Positions 12,253 to 24,200 of a stretch of 64,000 nucleotides of DNA are shown here, in pieces. Position 1 is the stretch's first letter, and each line of letters opens with the position of its first letter. The notes under the pieces were generated by a model. That model was given only the letters and a program-made list of their open reading frames with translations. It was not told the DNA's origin and ran no database searches. Origin of the DNA: Ampullaceana balthica. Taxonomy: Eukaryota > Mollusca > Gastropoda > Lymnaeidae. The stretch is taken from assembly GCA_944989445.1 (NCBI GenBank), contig CALYLW010000282.1:186001-250000 (forward strand), written 5' to 3'. The position numbers and the translations under genes were made by a program.

Positions 12253-15200
12253 ATGACTATAATTCTCTTTCTTGTAGACACTAGTGCGTCTATGAACCAA
12301 CGTACTTATTTGGGAACGGCTTTGATTGATGTAGCGAAGGCAGCAGTTGAAAATTTTATGAAGGTAAACAAAAAAAACATAAGAATCAAAACAATGAACG
12401 ATAAACATCTTTTGATAGTTTTAAAGAAAAGTTATTAAACTTTTAGAATTTTCAGGTCAGTGAAACCATTTTTATTTCATTTTATTTTTAGAGCCGATCC
12501 CGCGATGGGAGCAGTCGATGGGACCGTTACATGCTCCTGACTTTCGAAGATCCACCAGCGAATGTAAAGGTAAAACGAAGCATTGACTTGAACCCGGCAC
12601 CTATTTATAAACATTTGGGTAGTTTATTTACAAACTGTGTGAAAGGATTTATTATTTCCCAAATATGTGCATTATATTGTCGAATGAATGCCAGATACTA
12701 CAAGAAATTTGTCGGTTTACTATGGTCGTCGCCATTTTGCCCTCGATAATGTAGAGGATGATGGGAAGGGTTAAATGTTGACCCAGCAACAAGAGGTCAA
12801 GTTAATAGGTCAGGTCATAGTTTATAGGTCAACAGAACATTTATTTGTTATACTAAAATAAACCTTTAATTTTAATTCAGCATTTCTTAAATTGGAAATA
12901 AATCTTAATAACAGCTAATGATATTATTTTTAAAAAGCATATAACCAGTAATGATACTTATAATTTAATAAATTATAAATATAAATTATTTATATACCAA
13001 GTTTTGGACATGTAAATGTAAATTAGATTTAATAATAAAAATATATTATTATTTTAATTTTATTATTAATTATTATTAATTAAATTTATTATAGCAGCAG
13101 GCTATTTTCAAATTGGCCTAGGCCTAGGCGCCCTAGGCCTTAAATTAAATATTTAATAGCCCTAAAGGCCTATAGCTTTAGTTAGTGGTTATAAGTTATA
13201 GCCTACGTTAGACCTATTTAGTATTTATGACTTAGGAATAGCGGAATAGTTCCTAAAAGAATTAAGAGTAAATAGTACATATAATAATAAAGTTGAAGTC
13301 TTCAACTTTAATAATTAGTCTAGTATTTTAGTTAAAATTAGAGTGAATAATACTACTATGAACAATGACAATTAATATTAAAGTTTATTTATTATTTAAT
13401 TTTAAAGATGAATGTTTTTAAATGAGCTCTTCATTATAAATTAAAATATTTTTTAATGCTTATTGTTATATATATTTTAATACATTTCCACTGAAATTTC
13501 TTTCTTTGTCAGGCTGGTTGGAAAGAAAGTCATCTAACATTTGCTTCAGAGCTGAAAAATTTGAGGGCTGCTGGCTTGTCAACACTCGGACCTTCTTTAA
13601 AACATGCTTTTGATTTGCTTAATTTAAATAGAATGACAAGTGGTATTGATACATATGGACAGGTAGATGCAACATTCTTACTTAATTTTGAAGTCACTGA
13701 TACACAAATTATAGATGTTATTACTAGGCTTGTGCCAGATTTGAATGGGATAAAAAATATCCTGAAATGAAAGCATTTGTATTAGTATTGCTATAAGTCA
13801 GTGTTTCTCAAATAGTGGGGCGCGAAGCTCCCTAAGGGTAGGGGGGCGAAATGGTGTACTTATAACAGTTTTATAGACACATGCTACTATTTACTGTCGC
13901 GCGGGGGGTGCGTAATGTTTTCTTCTTCCTATTGGGGGCAGGCCTGCCAACCCTCACGATTTTTTCGGGATTATACGGATTTTTTACCCATGCTTACGAA
14001 ATCCCGATAAGACCCTTAATCTCCCGATTTTCCGAAAAAAAAATTCATTATGAAAAATCCGAATGCGAAAAAATTATAAAAAGAAAAAGCTAATACTAAT
14101 AATGGCAGTGATGTATTTTGAAAATGAAAGATGCCACTTCCTAGGTTTTTTCCTGTACTTCCGTTATCCAAGCGAAGCGCGATATCTAACTATTTCTTCG
14201 TTGGCCATCCGATCGTACATTATTCCTTTTACCAGCCTAATAAAAAAAAATTCAGCTGTTCTGTGACTTTAAAAAAAAATGGATACATTTGTATGGAACG
14301 CTGCTAAAAACGGTTTTCCAGTGACTGAGCGTCAGAGTGTTTGTACTAGTACTAAGACTAGTCTAACTAAACAAATAAAGAAAAGACGTCATTGGGACAT
14401 TCGTTTTCGAAACAGTATCAGTATTTGGAAAAACACTCGCCTGTGGCCGTGGCGAAACATTTGCAATCTGTGCCAGACCTAATTATCTTTTGAAAGTGGT
14501 GGGTTCAATAACAATAAAAAAAATAGTTTAATGCAAAAATTACAACTGCTGATTAGTAAAGTAAAAGTAGTGAATCTACATCTGTTAACAATTACTTTGT
14601 TATTATTGTTGAAGGAATAGGAAATTCAGATATGAGATGGAAAGTTTTATTTACCATCCTACTTTTTGGAAGAAATAAAGATTTTTCTAATACCTATCTT
14701 TTTAATGCCAGATTCAAAGAAATGTTTCCAGAAAAACTACAATGAAACAAGAGCAATCATTAATTCGGTTAATTCAGATGAATGATACTCTTTCTTAACT
14801 TTCTAAAGTTTCTTACTAAAAACTATTTATCTAAAAGCAAAGCTAACTTCAATTGACGAAATAACTGTTCAAGTTAAAAAAGGCCACTAGGGAAATGCTG
14901 GAAAGCTGAACTCTATGCAGCCTCTGTTCATATGTGAAAAGCATGGTTATTCTCTCGTGTATCTGAATGCAATGTAAACATTTCCAGTATTCTGTGGTGT
15001 TCTGTAAACACTTAAATTAAAAGATAATGGATTTAACTTATTACTTTATATTTATTTAGTATGTAGTTCTTAAACCAGCGCCGTGGGGTGCTGCAACGCG
15101 GCGCGTGGACCCCTCTACAGATTTTTTTTCTTGGCGGGTTGGCAGGCCTGTGGGGGGCATGACAGAAAATAATTGAGCAATACTGCTATAAGTACATCCA

Positions 15201-18200
15201 TCAGATACAGTAACATTCCGATAATCCGGCACGTTCGGGACCGGCTCGGTGCAATTAAACTACAAATACAGTATGCAAATACAACAAAGTTTATTTTACA
15301 TTTCATATAATGTATGTACACGTACATTAAAACTGTTACGCGTTTTCGTTTCTCTCAATTTGAACTCGAAGGCTTAGGTTTTGAAAACATGGTCACTGTA
15401 CAGTTAGAACGAAACTCACTTTGTTTATGAACAGTTTCAAAAGTTACGTACGTCACTAGAGATGTACTGTATTACAGTAGAGAGTACTGAGACACAGTTT
15501 ACTGTGATGTGAAAGGACACAAAACAACAACGAACAAAAAAATGGCGAGACGCTTCGTGATTGATTATCTGTGCTGCACTGCTCCTGTATTTGTTGTGAC
15601 AGCTGAGACTAGCCTGCCGCTAATTGTTTCCTAACAATACCGAGCGCTTCCCCGAATAGCTCTCAAGCGTTTTTATTTGCTTTAACTCATTAGCTCCTGA
15701 AGGGCTACTTCCGAATCTATTTCATATTCCGGACAAAAGGGAAGCAACTTCGTTAAGCTTTTGATTCCATTAGAGAAATGCTTTTATTTTCTAAAGATAT
15801 TCATTTATCTTAAAATATAAAATGTTTAATGCATCAAGAAATGAATTAGGTTTAATAATATAACATGCACTGCGAAATAATGAGGATTGAAGTCTGATAA
15901 CGCGATTTTCGGCACCTCGGGTGAATACATACGCCATATAGACGCGTCAAACTAATTCACACATGGATCGAAAGTGAAAGAAGATAAAAACATCTGGTAA
16001 TGTTTATTGAAATCTCGTAGAATCACGCATTAGCCGGAAGTCTCGAGGAAAGCGAGATTTTGTGCTATTTTTAACTAAAAATACGATAGTGCGTCGCTAG
16101 GCGAACAGACGCATTTGGGGGCATCCGTACGGACCCCTATAAGGACGCATTTAGTCGCATCAGGAGCTAATGAGTTAAAGACACTTTTGGATAAAAATCA
16201 AATTTTTTACAATGTTCCGGAGCGATGCCGGACTATTGGGCATTCCGGACTGTTGGATGCCGGATTATCGGACTTTTACTGTGCTTGCATTAAAGAACCA
16301 GTTGAGATTTTAAATATTTAATTTTCATTCATTGTTTTAATTTGTGTTTTTTAATCGGTCAGTTTTTATTTCCTTTTTTATGTCAACTAATTCTATTCTA
16401 TCTATGTATGCATTTATCACTTCACCCTATAGGGCTGGACCAGCTTTGAAAAAAAAACTGCACCTAGCTCATCTTTCAAACTTTAAAAATTTATTTGTCA
16501 CATACATAATCCAGTTCAACTACATTAATGGAATTAATTAAAATGTGGTAGATTTTTATTTTTTCTAATAGGGCCGAAGTCCATTTTACAACGAGTCGAC
16601 TATTATCATAGTGATAACTGATGGGGGCCACCTAACAACTCTTAATGGTGTACAACCAGAGGTAAGGAGATGGATAAACAAACTTCCTACTGCTCTGTAA
16701 CGTTAATAACTTCATTAATCAATTCTGGTATTACCACAATGAAAAAGCAAGGATTTCAAAAGTTCTTTTCGATTAGAATCGATTTGGCATAACACTTTTT
16801 TTTTCATTCTTGGTATGCAGTTGAATCTTCCAATGAACTCTGTAGTGCCAGGGGCTGAGTTGACCAAAGAGCCGTTCCGTTGGGATCAAAGGATATTTAG
16901 TTTAGTCATGAGACTACCAGCTAGTGTACCACCAGATGTTTCTGCTTTTCCATTTATCCCTTCAGCTGAGAACACTGCTATTGATGTAATGTGTGAAGTT
17001 ACTGGAGGTATGTGACATGTTTAAAGATAAAGAGGTTTAACATAAAAGTTTTGGGATTTTGCATGGCATTTTTTTCACCGATTATTGTTAATTATTTTAA
17101 AGAACTTCTTTTCAGTTTATTGCTCATTCTCTAATCTTAGGTAGATCTTATGCCGTTTACAGTCAGAAAATGATGAATGCAGCAATAGAATCCTTGGTAC
17201 AGAAAGTTCAGTGTGGTGTTGTTATAAACTTTGAAAAATTTGGTCCAGACCCTCCACCAATAACAGATGCCATGAGGATGGAATCTGATGCTAATGGCAA
17301 TGCTAAAGGTTCTTGCAGTAGTTTCATGTTTAATTAGAATTCTTATAAAGCCCAATTCACGTATAGGGAAATATCACTGGCAAAAACAATTATTTAATTT
17401 CCCTTTATAATGGGCAAAAACAATCATTTTTTAAAATTTCCTTTAACTCATTAGCCCCTGATGCGACTAAATGTGTCCTGATAGGGGTCAGTACGGATGC
17501 GACCAAATGCGTCTGTTCGCATAGCAACACACTCTCGCTTTTTTAGTTTAAAATAGTATCAAAATATCACTTTCCTCGAGAAATCCGACTATTTTGTGAT
17601 TCTGTGAGATTTCAATAAAAATTACCATATGTTTTTATCTTGTTTTGATCCATGTGTGAATTAGTTTGACGCGTCTCTATCGAGTGTATTCATCCGAGGT
17701 GCTGAAAGTCGCAATATCAGTCTTTAATCGTCATTATTTCGCAGTGGATGTTATGTTATTATTAAACTTAATTCATTTCTTGATGCATTAATCATTTTAT
17801 TTTTTAAGATAAGTGAATATCTTTAGAAAAAAGCATTTTACTAATGGAATCCGAAGCTTAACGTTAGTTGCTTCCCTTTTGTCCGGAATATGAAATAGAT
17901 ACGGAAGTAGAACTTCAGGAGCTATTGAGTTAATCAACTTTACATAGTAAGATTATCTATTATTTTATCTTTAAAATTAAATGTCTTAACTTTTGTTTGT
18001 AAATTGATAGAAAATCTAGATACAAACAAACCTATCCACCTGGATGACCATGATGATAAAAAACTCATGGGTCTTCAAAGCAATAATGGACATCAGCAAC
18101 AGAATCTTGCATGGCATAGCTGTCGCAGGCTAATTTATGTGCCCCGCTCTGCCCAGAAAGGACACTGTACTGGTCATTGGCCTATTCCAGAAGGATACTG

Positions 18201-21200
18201 GCCAGATATTACAAGCCCCACTTTAGTAAGAATTTGAGGAAGATTATAAAAAGCTTTAAAGCTTGAAATCAAATGGAAATGCATGCATTAAAATCATATG
18301 TCATTGTATTGATATAATGAACTTGAGGAAGTTTATTAATTATTAGTAGGATGAAATAATCTTCTGTATAGAAGGAGCGTCTTTAAACAGATAAGATGAG
18401 AAAAATTGTTTTTAGAAAATACATTTGTCTGAAAGGACCATATGTAATATACAATTTTAACTATGACTATAGATATAAGGGTTATTAAATTATCTATCTT
18501 GTCCAGCCACCTCGAACAGCTCATCCAGTGGTCCAGTTCTCTTGCCAACTGTCTGACCCTCTTGTGATAGAAAACCTTCCTTTTGACAAGTATGAGTTAG
18601 AACCATCACCACTGACACAGTTCATTTTAGAACGTAGACAGCCAAATACGTGCTGGCAGGTAATCTCAAGGCACAACTTCTTGCTAGTTACGCCTATTAC
18701 ATTAAGTATTCTCCCTCTGTGTTTTTAATGCTTTTTATCGACACTTAATTCGTCTATACTTCATTATCAGGTGTTTGTAGCCAACAGCTCTAAGATCAGT
18801 GACATGTGCCATCCATTTGGATATTTGAAAGCCAGCAGTACACTTACTGCAGTGAATCTCTTTGTGATGCCTTACAATTATCCTGTGTTATTGCCATTGC
18901 TAGGTCAGTTTTCAGTATCATTTCTCAACTTAGTTCCCGACAACTGTGTTTTGATGAATTAAGTGCAATTTTATAATCAAACAGTAAACATGATTAGATA
19001 GACCAACCTGATTGTTAAAATGTTTGAATGTGAAGTATGAGGTAAAGTAAGACTATTGCTGTCATACAATGTTTGAATGTGAAGTATGAGGTAAAGTAAG
19101 ACTATTGCTGTCATACAATGTTTGAATGTGAAGTATGAGGTAAACTAAGACTATTGCTGTCATACAATGTTTTCTTCCCTCAGATGAATTGTTTAAAATT
19201 CACAACTTAAAGCCAAACCAGCAATGGAGGCAAAGATTTGAGAACTACTTGAAAACTATGCCAGGATATTATGCCCCAGTCAGTAATATAAGAATTTTTT
19301 TTGTTACTGCTATGATTTAAACAGTGGTTGTATTTTAACATATTTTTCTACTGTTATTTATGAAAATTATAATAATCGACTCATTCGCTACCAGGCGCAA
19401 TAACCAAAACACCCCCTGAAATAATAGCCGAAGGGAGTTTACACTAAAAAAAATATGAACCCTTATCTTAAATAAAAATATTTTTAAACACCTAAATGAA
19501 AATTTAAAATAACAAAGCATGCACCAAAAAACAGAAAATTGGATGAGCTTTTAAAAATGTATAGGTTGATGCACTTTAATTCACAAATATATTTTAAATA
19601 AATCTTGAAAAGTGTTTTTTTTTAATTAAAAATTTACATCGCTGTTTTGGGATGCGACCTCCGTTGTTTGTCACCTTTTGTTTCATTTTATTGTCTCATG
19701 AAACTTTGAGAAACATCTTATCCACTGACCAATACATTTTTGTAATTGGTTACTTGAGTCTAATCATGATGTCGATATAGAGGAATTTATATATGTCCTC
19801 ATTAGTAACCTTCCACTGGGTGTATTTCTGACCCTTGGCTGTTTGCTGCTGTTCAGCGTATCTGTTTGTTTCAGCAATTAACAACTCAATCATGGCAGAG
19901 TTCATAAAAAGCCTGAAGTAGTCTATGAGACTGCTGTCAATAGGGAGAAAATGAAAAGCTTGTCTGTAACACTGGTTGAATTGTCTGACAAAGATTCAGT
20001 GACAGTATCTCCTTCATCACTCTCGATAGCGTCACCCTGATTAGTTAATTATTATCAGTATCACAATCACTGATTTCAATATCTGATTCCTCATTGTTTG
20101 AATTATTAACTGCTGCATAATTAGATGTTAAAGCAGCAATTAAAGAGTCAAGAAAATGAAAGGCCATTGTATAAGAATATTCAGAAAACACACGTTCATA
20201 TTTCACCAATTGGAGTCCAACTTCTAAGTCACACAGCTTTTGAACCGTAAATGATATAAACATCTGTTTTTTAAAAAACAAATCAGCGATGTTTCTACTT
20301 TTTTAAAAAGCCAAGAGCTATTCGCACGGTAACAATGCTTCTCGTGAGGTCGCGTGATGTATGCGCGTTGCTAGGCGCCGTGCCGCATTCTGGCGCGTTA
20401 GTAGCGAGGGGGTAGGTCGCATTAGTAGCGAATGAGATAAATTATAATAAGTTACATTTAGCTTCTTCTAGTTGTAACAAAGATATATTTCCAGCATTGT
20501 CTATTTTTTTATTTCTTTTAAAATTCCAACAGAATCTTCGACGAGCTTTAGTAAGAATGGGTGCACCAAACTTGGTGTCTGATAACATGGATAATTGCCT
20601 TAGCTACAGCGTGATTACATATCTCAAAAAGTTAAAAAATCAGGTATACATGAATGTTTTCTAATAGAATTTTTTTTTCTCTTTCTGTCTTTACTAAGAT
20701 TTTTTAATCTTTAGGTTCTAAATTCATTTTTTAAAAATCTATTACTTTATTTCTTAATTTTATTTGTCGATCTAAAATTAAGATTATTTAAATATTTTTT
20801 AGGCAAGGATAGAGATGGATCGTCTGAATGCTTCCATAGGACAGAAACCTAGCAGACATGAAGGGATAAGAGTTAACACCAGGTATATAAATTAGGATGC
20901 ACTTAATTAGCGTTTACCGAGTACCTTACATTTTCATTTAAAAACCTATTACGTTTTATTGTGTTGTCTTCCGTTTCCAGAAGCAAAACCTCGATTTTAC
21001 AGAGAAAAGATTTCCACCAATTATTGGCTAATCTAGGGGGAAACATGGCAGGCCTTAAACAAGAGTTGCAGCAGGATTATAGTGGTTTCACCCTGGCCGT
21101 GGAAGACCCAGACATCAAGCCACAGTTTTACAGGTGAGCTATTGCAAAGGTTTTTCATCACTGTTTAGGGGCTAAAATGTTGTAATGTTATCTCAGTCAA

Positions 21201-24200
21201 AGTGTACATTTTTCTTTTTTTTAAAAGATGTGACATGTTGTATATGAAATGTTCTGGTTTAATTTCAATTTATGTTCTTCCAGAAATCCTTATGACATAC
21301 CTCGCAAAAGCCTCATTGATCAAATTAGCAGAATGAAGAACAATTTCCTCAGGACTTCAATCAATTCAGAATCTCTTATTGATCTAGGTATGAAAGAAAA
21401 TTTTTTTAATTCTATTCAAGTTTTTGTTTTTCCTCTAAAGGGTGATCTTTTAAAGAATAACATACCTGTCTGAGCTAAAATGTCAGATTAACTTCAAACT
21501 AGATAGTCTGAATTACTGTAACTGGTCAGGAATTTGACATTTCTAAACATCTTTTATTTCAAAAACTACCTGTAGATGAAAGACATAGGGTAGCTATCAG
21601 TCAGATGGGCAACTACCAGGAAGTCCTCAAGAAACAACCACCTGCCTTGAGGGAGTTGGAGAGTACACCTACAAGAATGCATATGTTTGGTAATCCTTTC
21701 AAAGTCAACAAACAGGTTTGTTTTCATTAAGTATTATCATGAGGGCTAGAATAAACCTGCACATTTTGGGTATCATAGAGTTTTTTTTTCCCAAATTCAA
21801 TAAGATGTTGAAAATTGTTAACCCTAATTTCTAAAGTGTGATGAAGTAATATTCAATTTTCTATTTAGCTCACTGTTGATGAAGCTGAGGAAGCTATTGT
21901 GATAGGCAATTCTCCCAGGAAAAGAACTGCTTCAGAAAGTCCACCAAACTCTCCTCATCGTAAGAGAAAGCCAGGTAAAAAGTGTTTAATTCTGGTCACA
22001 CAATTTTTTTTTCCTTTTTCAAAACATATTTTCTCCTTAAAAGTTTTAAATAGAGTTCCTTCATAATTTGAGTGGCCTATTTATGAAATGATTGAAACTT
22101 ATTTATCAGGTCCATTGCCACGGGATTTACCATATCGTCGACCATCTACCTCATCCATTACACCACCATCCAGTCCTGCACCCTCCAGCATTTCAGATTC
22201 AGAATTTGAGTCAGGTAAGTATACATTCCACACAAGGGGAAGGTACAATGTTTGTTTTATGCTGTTTGTTTTTTTCCAAAACAATGTTAATCTCCCAATT
22301 TTAGTTGTATTTTTTAAATATGAAACTTCCATTTATATCATAACCACCTGTTTGCAGAAATAGCTGATCTAGTAGAGACTGTTATTTTTATTTTTTCTCC
22401 ACCAGTTTCTTTTATTAGTTTGTTCCTTTTATTTATGGCATATTTTTAAATTTGGCAACTCTTTAAAAGAGAACTGTTAATCTTTCGCCACTCAACATCT
22501 CACCTGAATTTCACACTTTCCTCCTCGGCCTCTGTCTGTCTCCCTGTCAGACGAAACACCACTACAGATAATTACAGACTCTGATGATGACACCAGTAGC
22601 CTGGGCAGTGACGGTGAGGAAAATGCCTCTGTATATAATCACGTGACGAGCCAATCTCAAAATAACTCTAGTTCTCATAGTGAAAATGGCCTTTCCGATC
22701 ATACCGAGACTGTGGATGACAGCAGACTTTTGGAGACTTTCACAGATTCCTTTATTGGGGATAAGAAAGAGTTTCATGTGTGGAGTTGTAACAGACAACT
22801 GAAAATAATGATCAACAAAGAAGTCAAAAGGCCTGGCAGAAGTAAGTCATCCAAGTACCGTATTTTCACGCATATTCCCCGCGGGTTATACCAGATTTTA
22901 CAAACCCCGCACCCTGACTGGCGGGTATCTCAGTGGGCGGGGTATCTGAATTTTTTTTTACTGAATAATGCATCAATGGCACTATTACTTGGAAAACATG
23001 ATTATAAAATTAGATTCTGTATAACTTCTGGTATTATACGTGTCTCCCCGGTTAACCTCGGAATCGAATAGTCCAGTTTAACTCATTAGCTCCTGATGCG
23101 ACTAAATGCGTCCTTATAGGGGTCCGAACGGATGCGCCCAAATGCGTCTTTTCGTCTAGCGACGCACTATCGTATTTTTAGTTTAAAAATAGCACGAAAT
23201 CTCGCTTTCCCCGAGACTTCCGGCTAATGCGTGATTCTACGAGATTTCAATAAACATCACCGGATGTTTTTATCTTCTTTCACTTTCGATCCATGTGTGA
23301 ATTAGTTTGACGCGTCTATATGGCGTATGTATTCAGCCGAGGTGCCGAAAATCGCGTTATCAGACTTCAATCCTCATTATTTCGCAGTGCATGTTATATT
23401 ATTATTAAACTTAATTCATTTCTTGATGCATTAAACATTTTATTTTTTAAGATAAATGAATATCTTTAGAAAATAAAAGCATTTCTCTAATGGAATCAAA
23501 AGCTTAACGAAGTTGCTTCCCTTTTGTCCGGAATATGAAATAGATTCGGAAGTAGCCCTTCAGGAGCTAATGAGTTAAACCGGTTTGGAAGCAATTCTCA
23601 TTCATGTCGTAAATCGAATGTTTTGTATAACGACTGCAGTTGTCTGATGGTACGGTGTACCGAAAAAAATAGTGCACACTTGTTTACGTTTAGCCAATCG
23701 AATAAAATATCAAAATTATAATTTTATAATTATTTATAATCTTTTTATTAAAATAAACTATTTTTTAAGTAATAAGAGATATTTTTGTATGCATGGTATT
23801 GATAGAGTTGTGAAAATATAGTACGGTAAGTACATCTCCTAGAGTGGTTCATCGTGATATGATTGTGCGGGGTATAAATGTGGGCGGGTTATACCACAAT
23901 TTTTTTACAGGATCTAAATATTCTGCGGGGTATATGCGTGGGCGGGTTATCTGCGTGTGCGGGGAATATGCGTGAAAATACGGTAGTTTTTTGTTTTTAA
24001 TTCACTCAATACTTATGTTAATTTTTGTTAGCATGCATGGTGGCACTTAGTTTAATTCTGCACTTTTTTGTTAATGTGCCATGCAAACTATGTTATTCAA
24101 TGTTAATGGAAATAAGTTCACTAGCTATGAAGTGATGTGAAATAAGTTCACTAGCTATGAAGTGATGTGAAATAAGTTCACTAGCTATGAAGTGATGTGA

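Noticed and set aside
22099..22332. 77-codon minus-strand open frame and two plus-strand alternatives at 22088-22363
   Set aside because: They overlap INTS6 exon 17 (22110-22214) and run into introns; the exon frame supported by splice phases is the real one.
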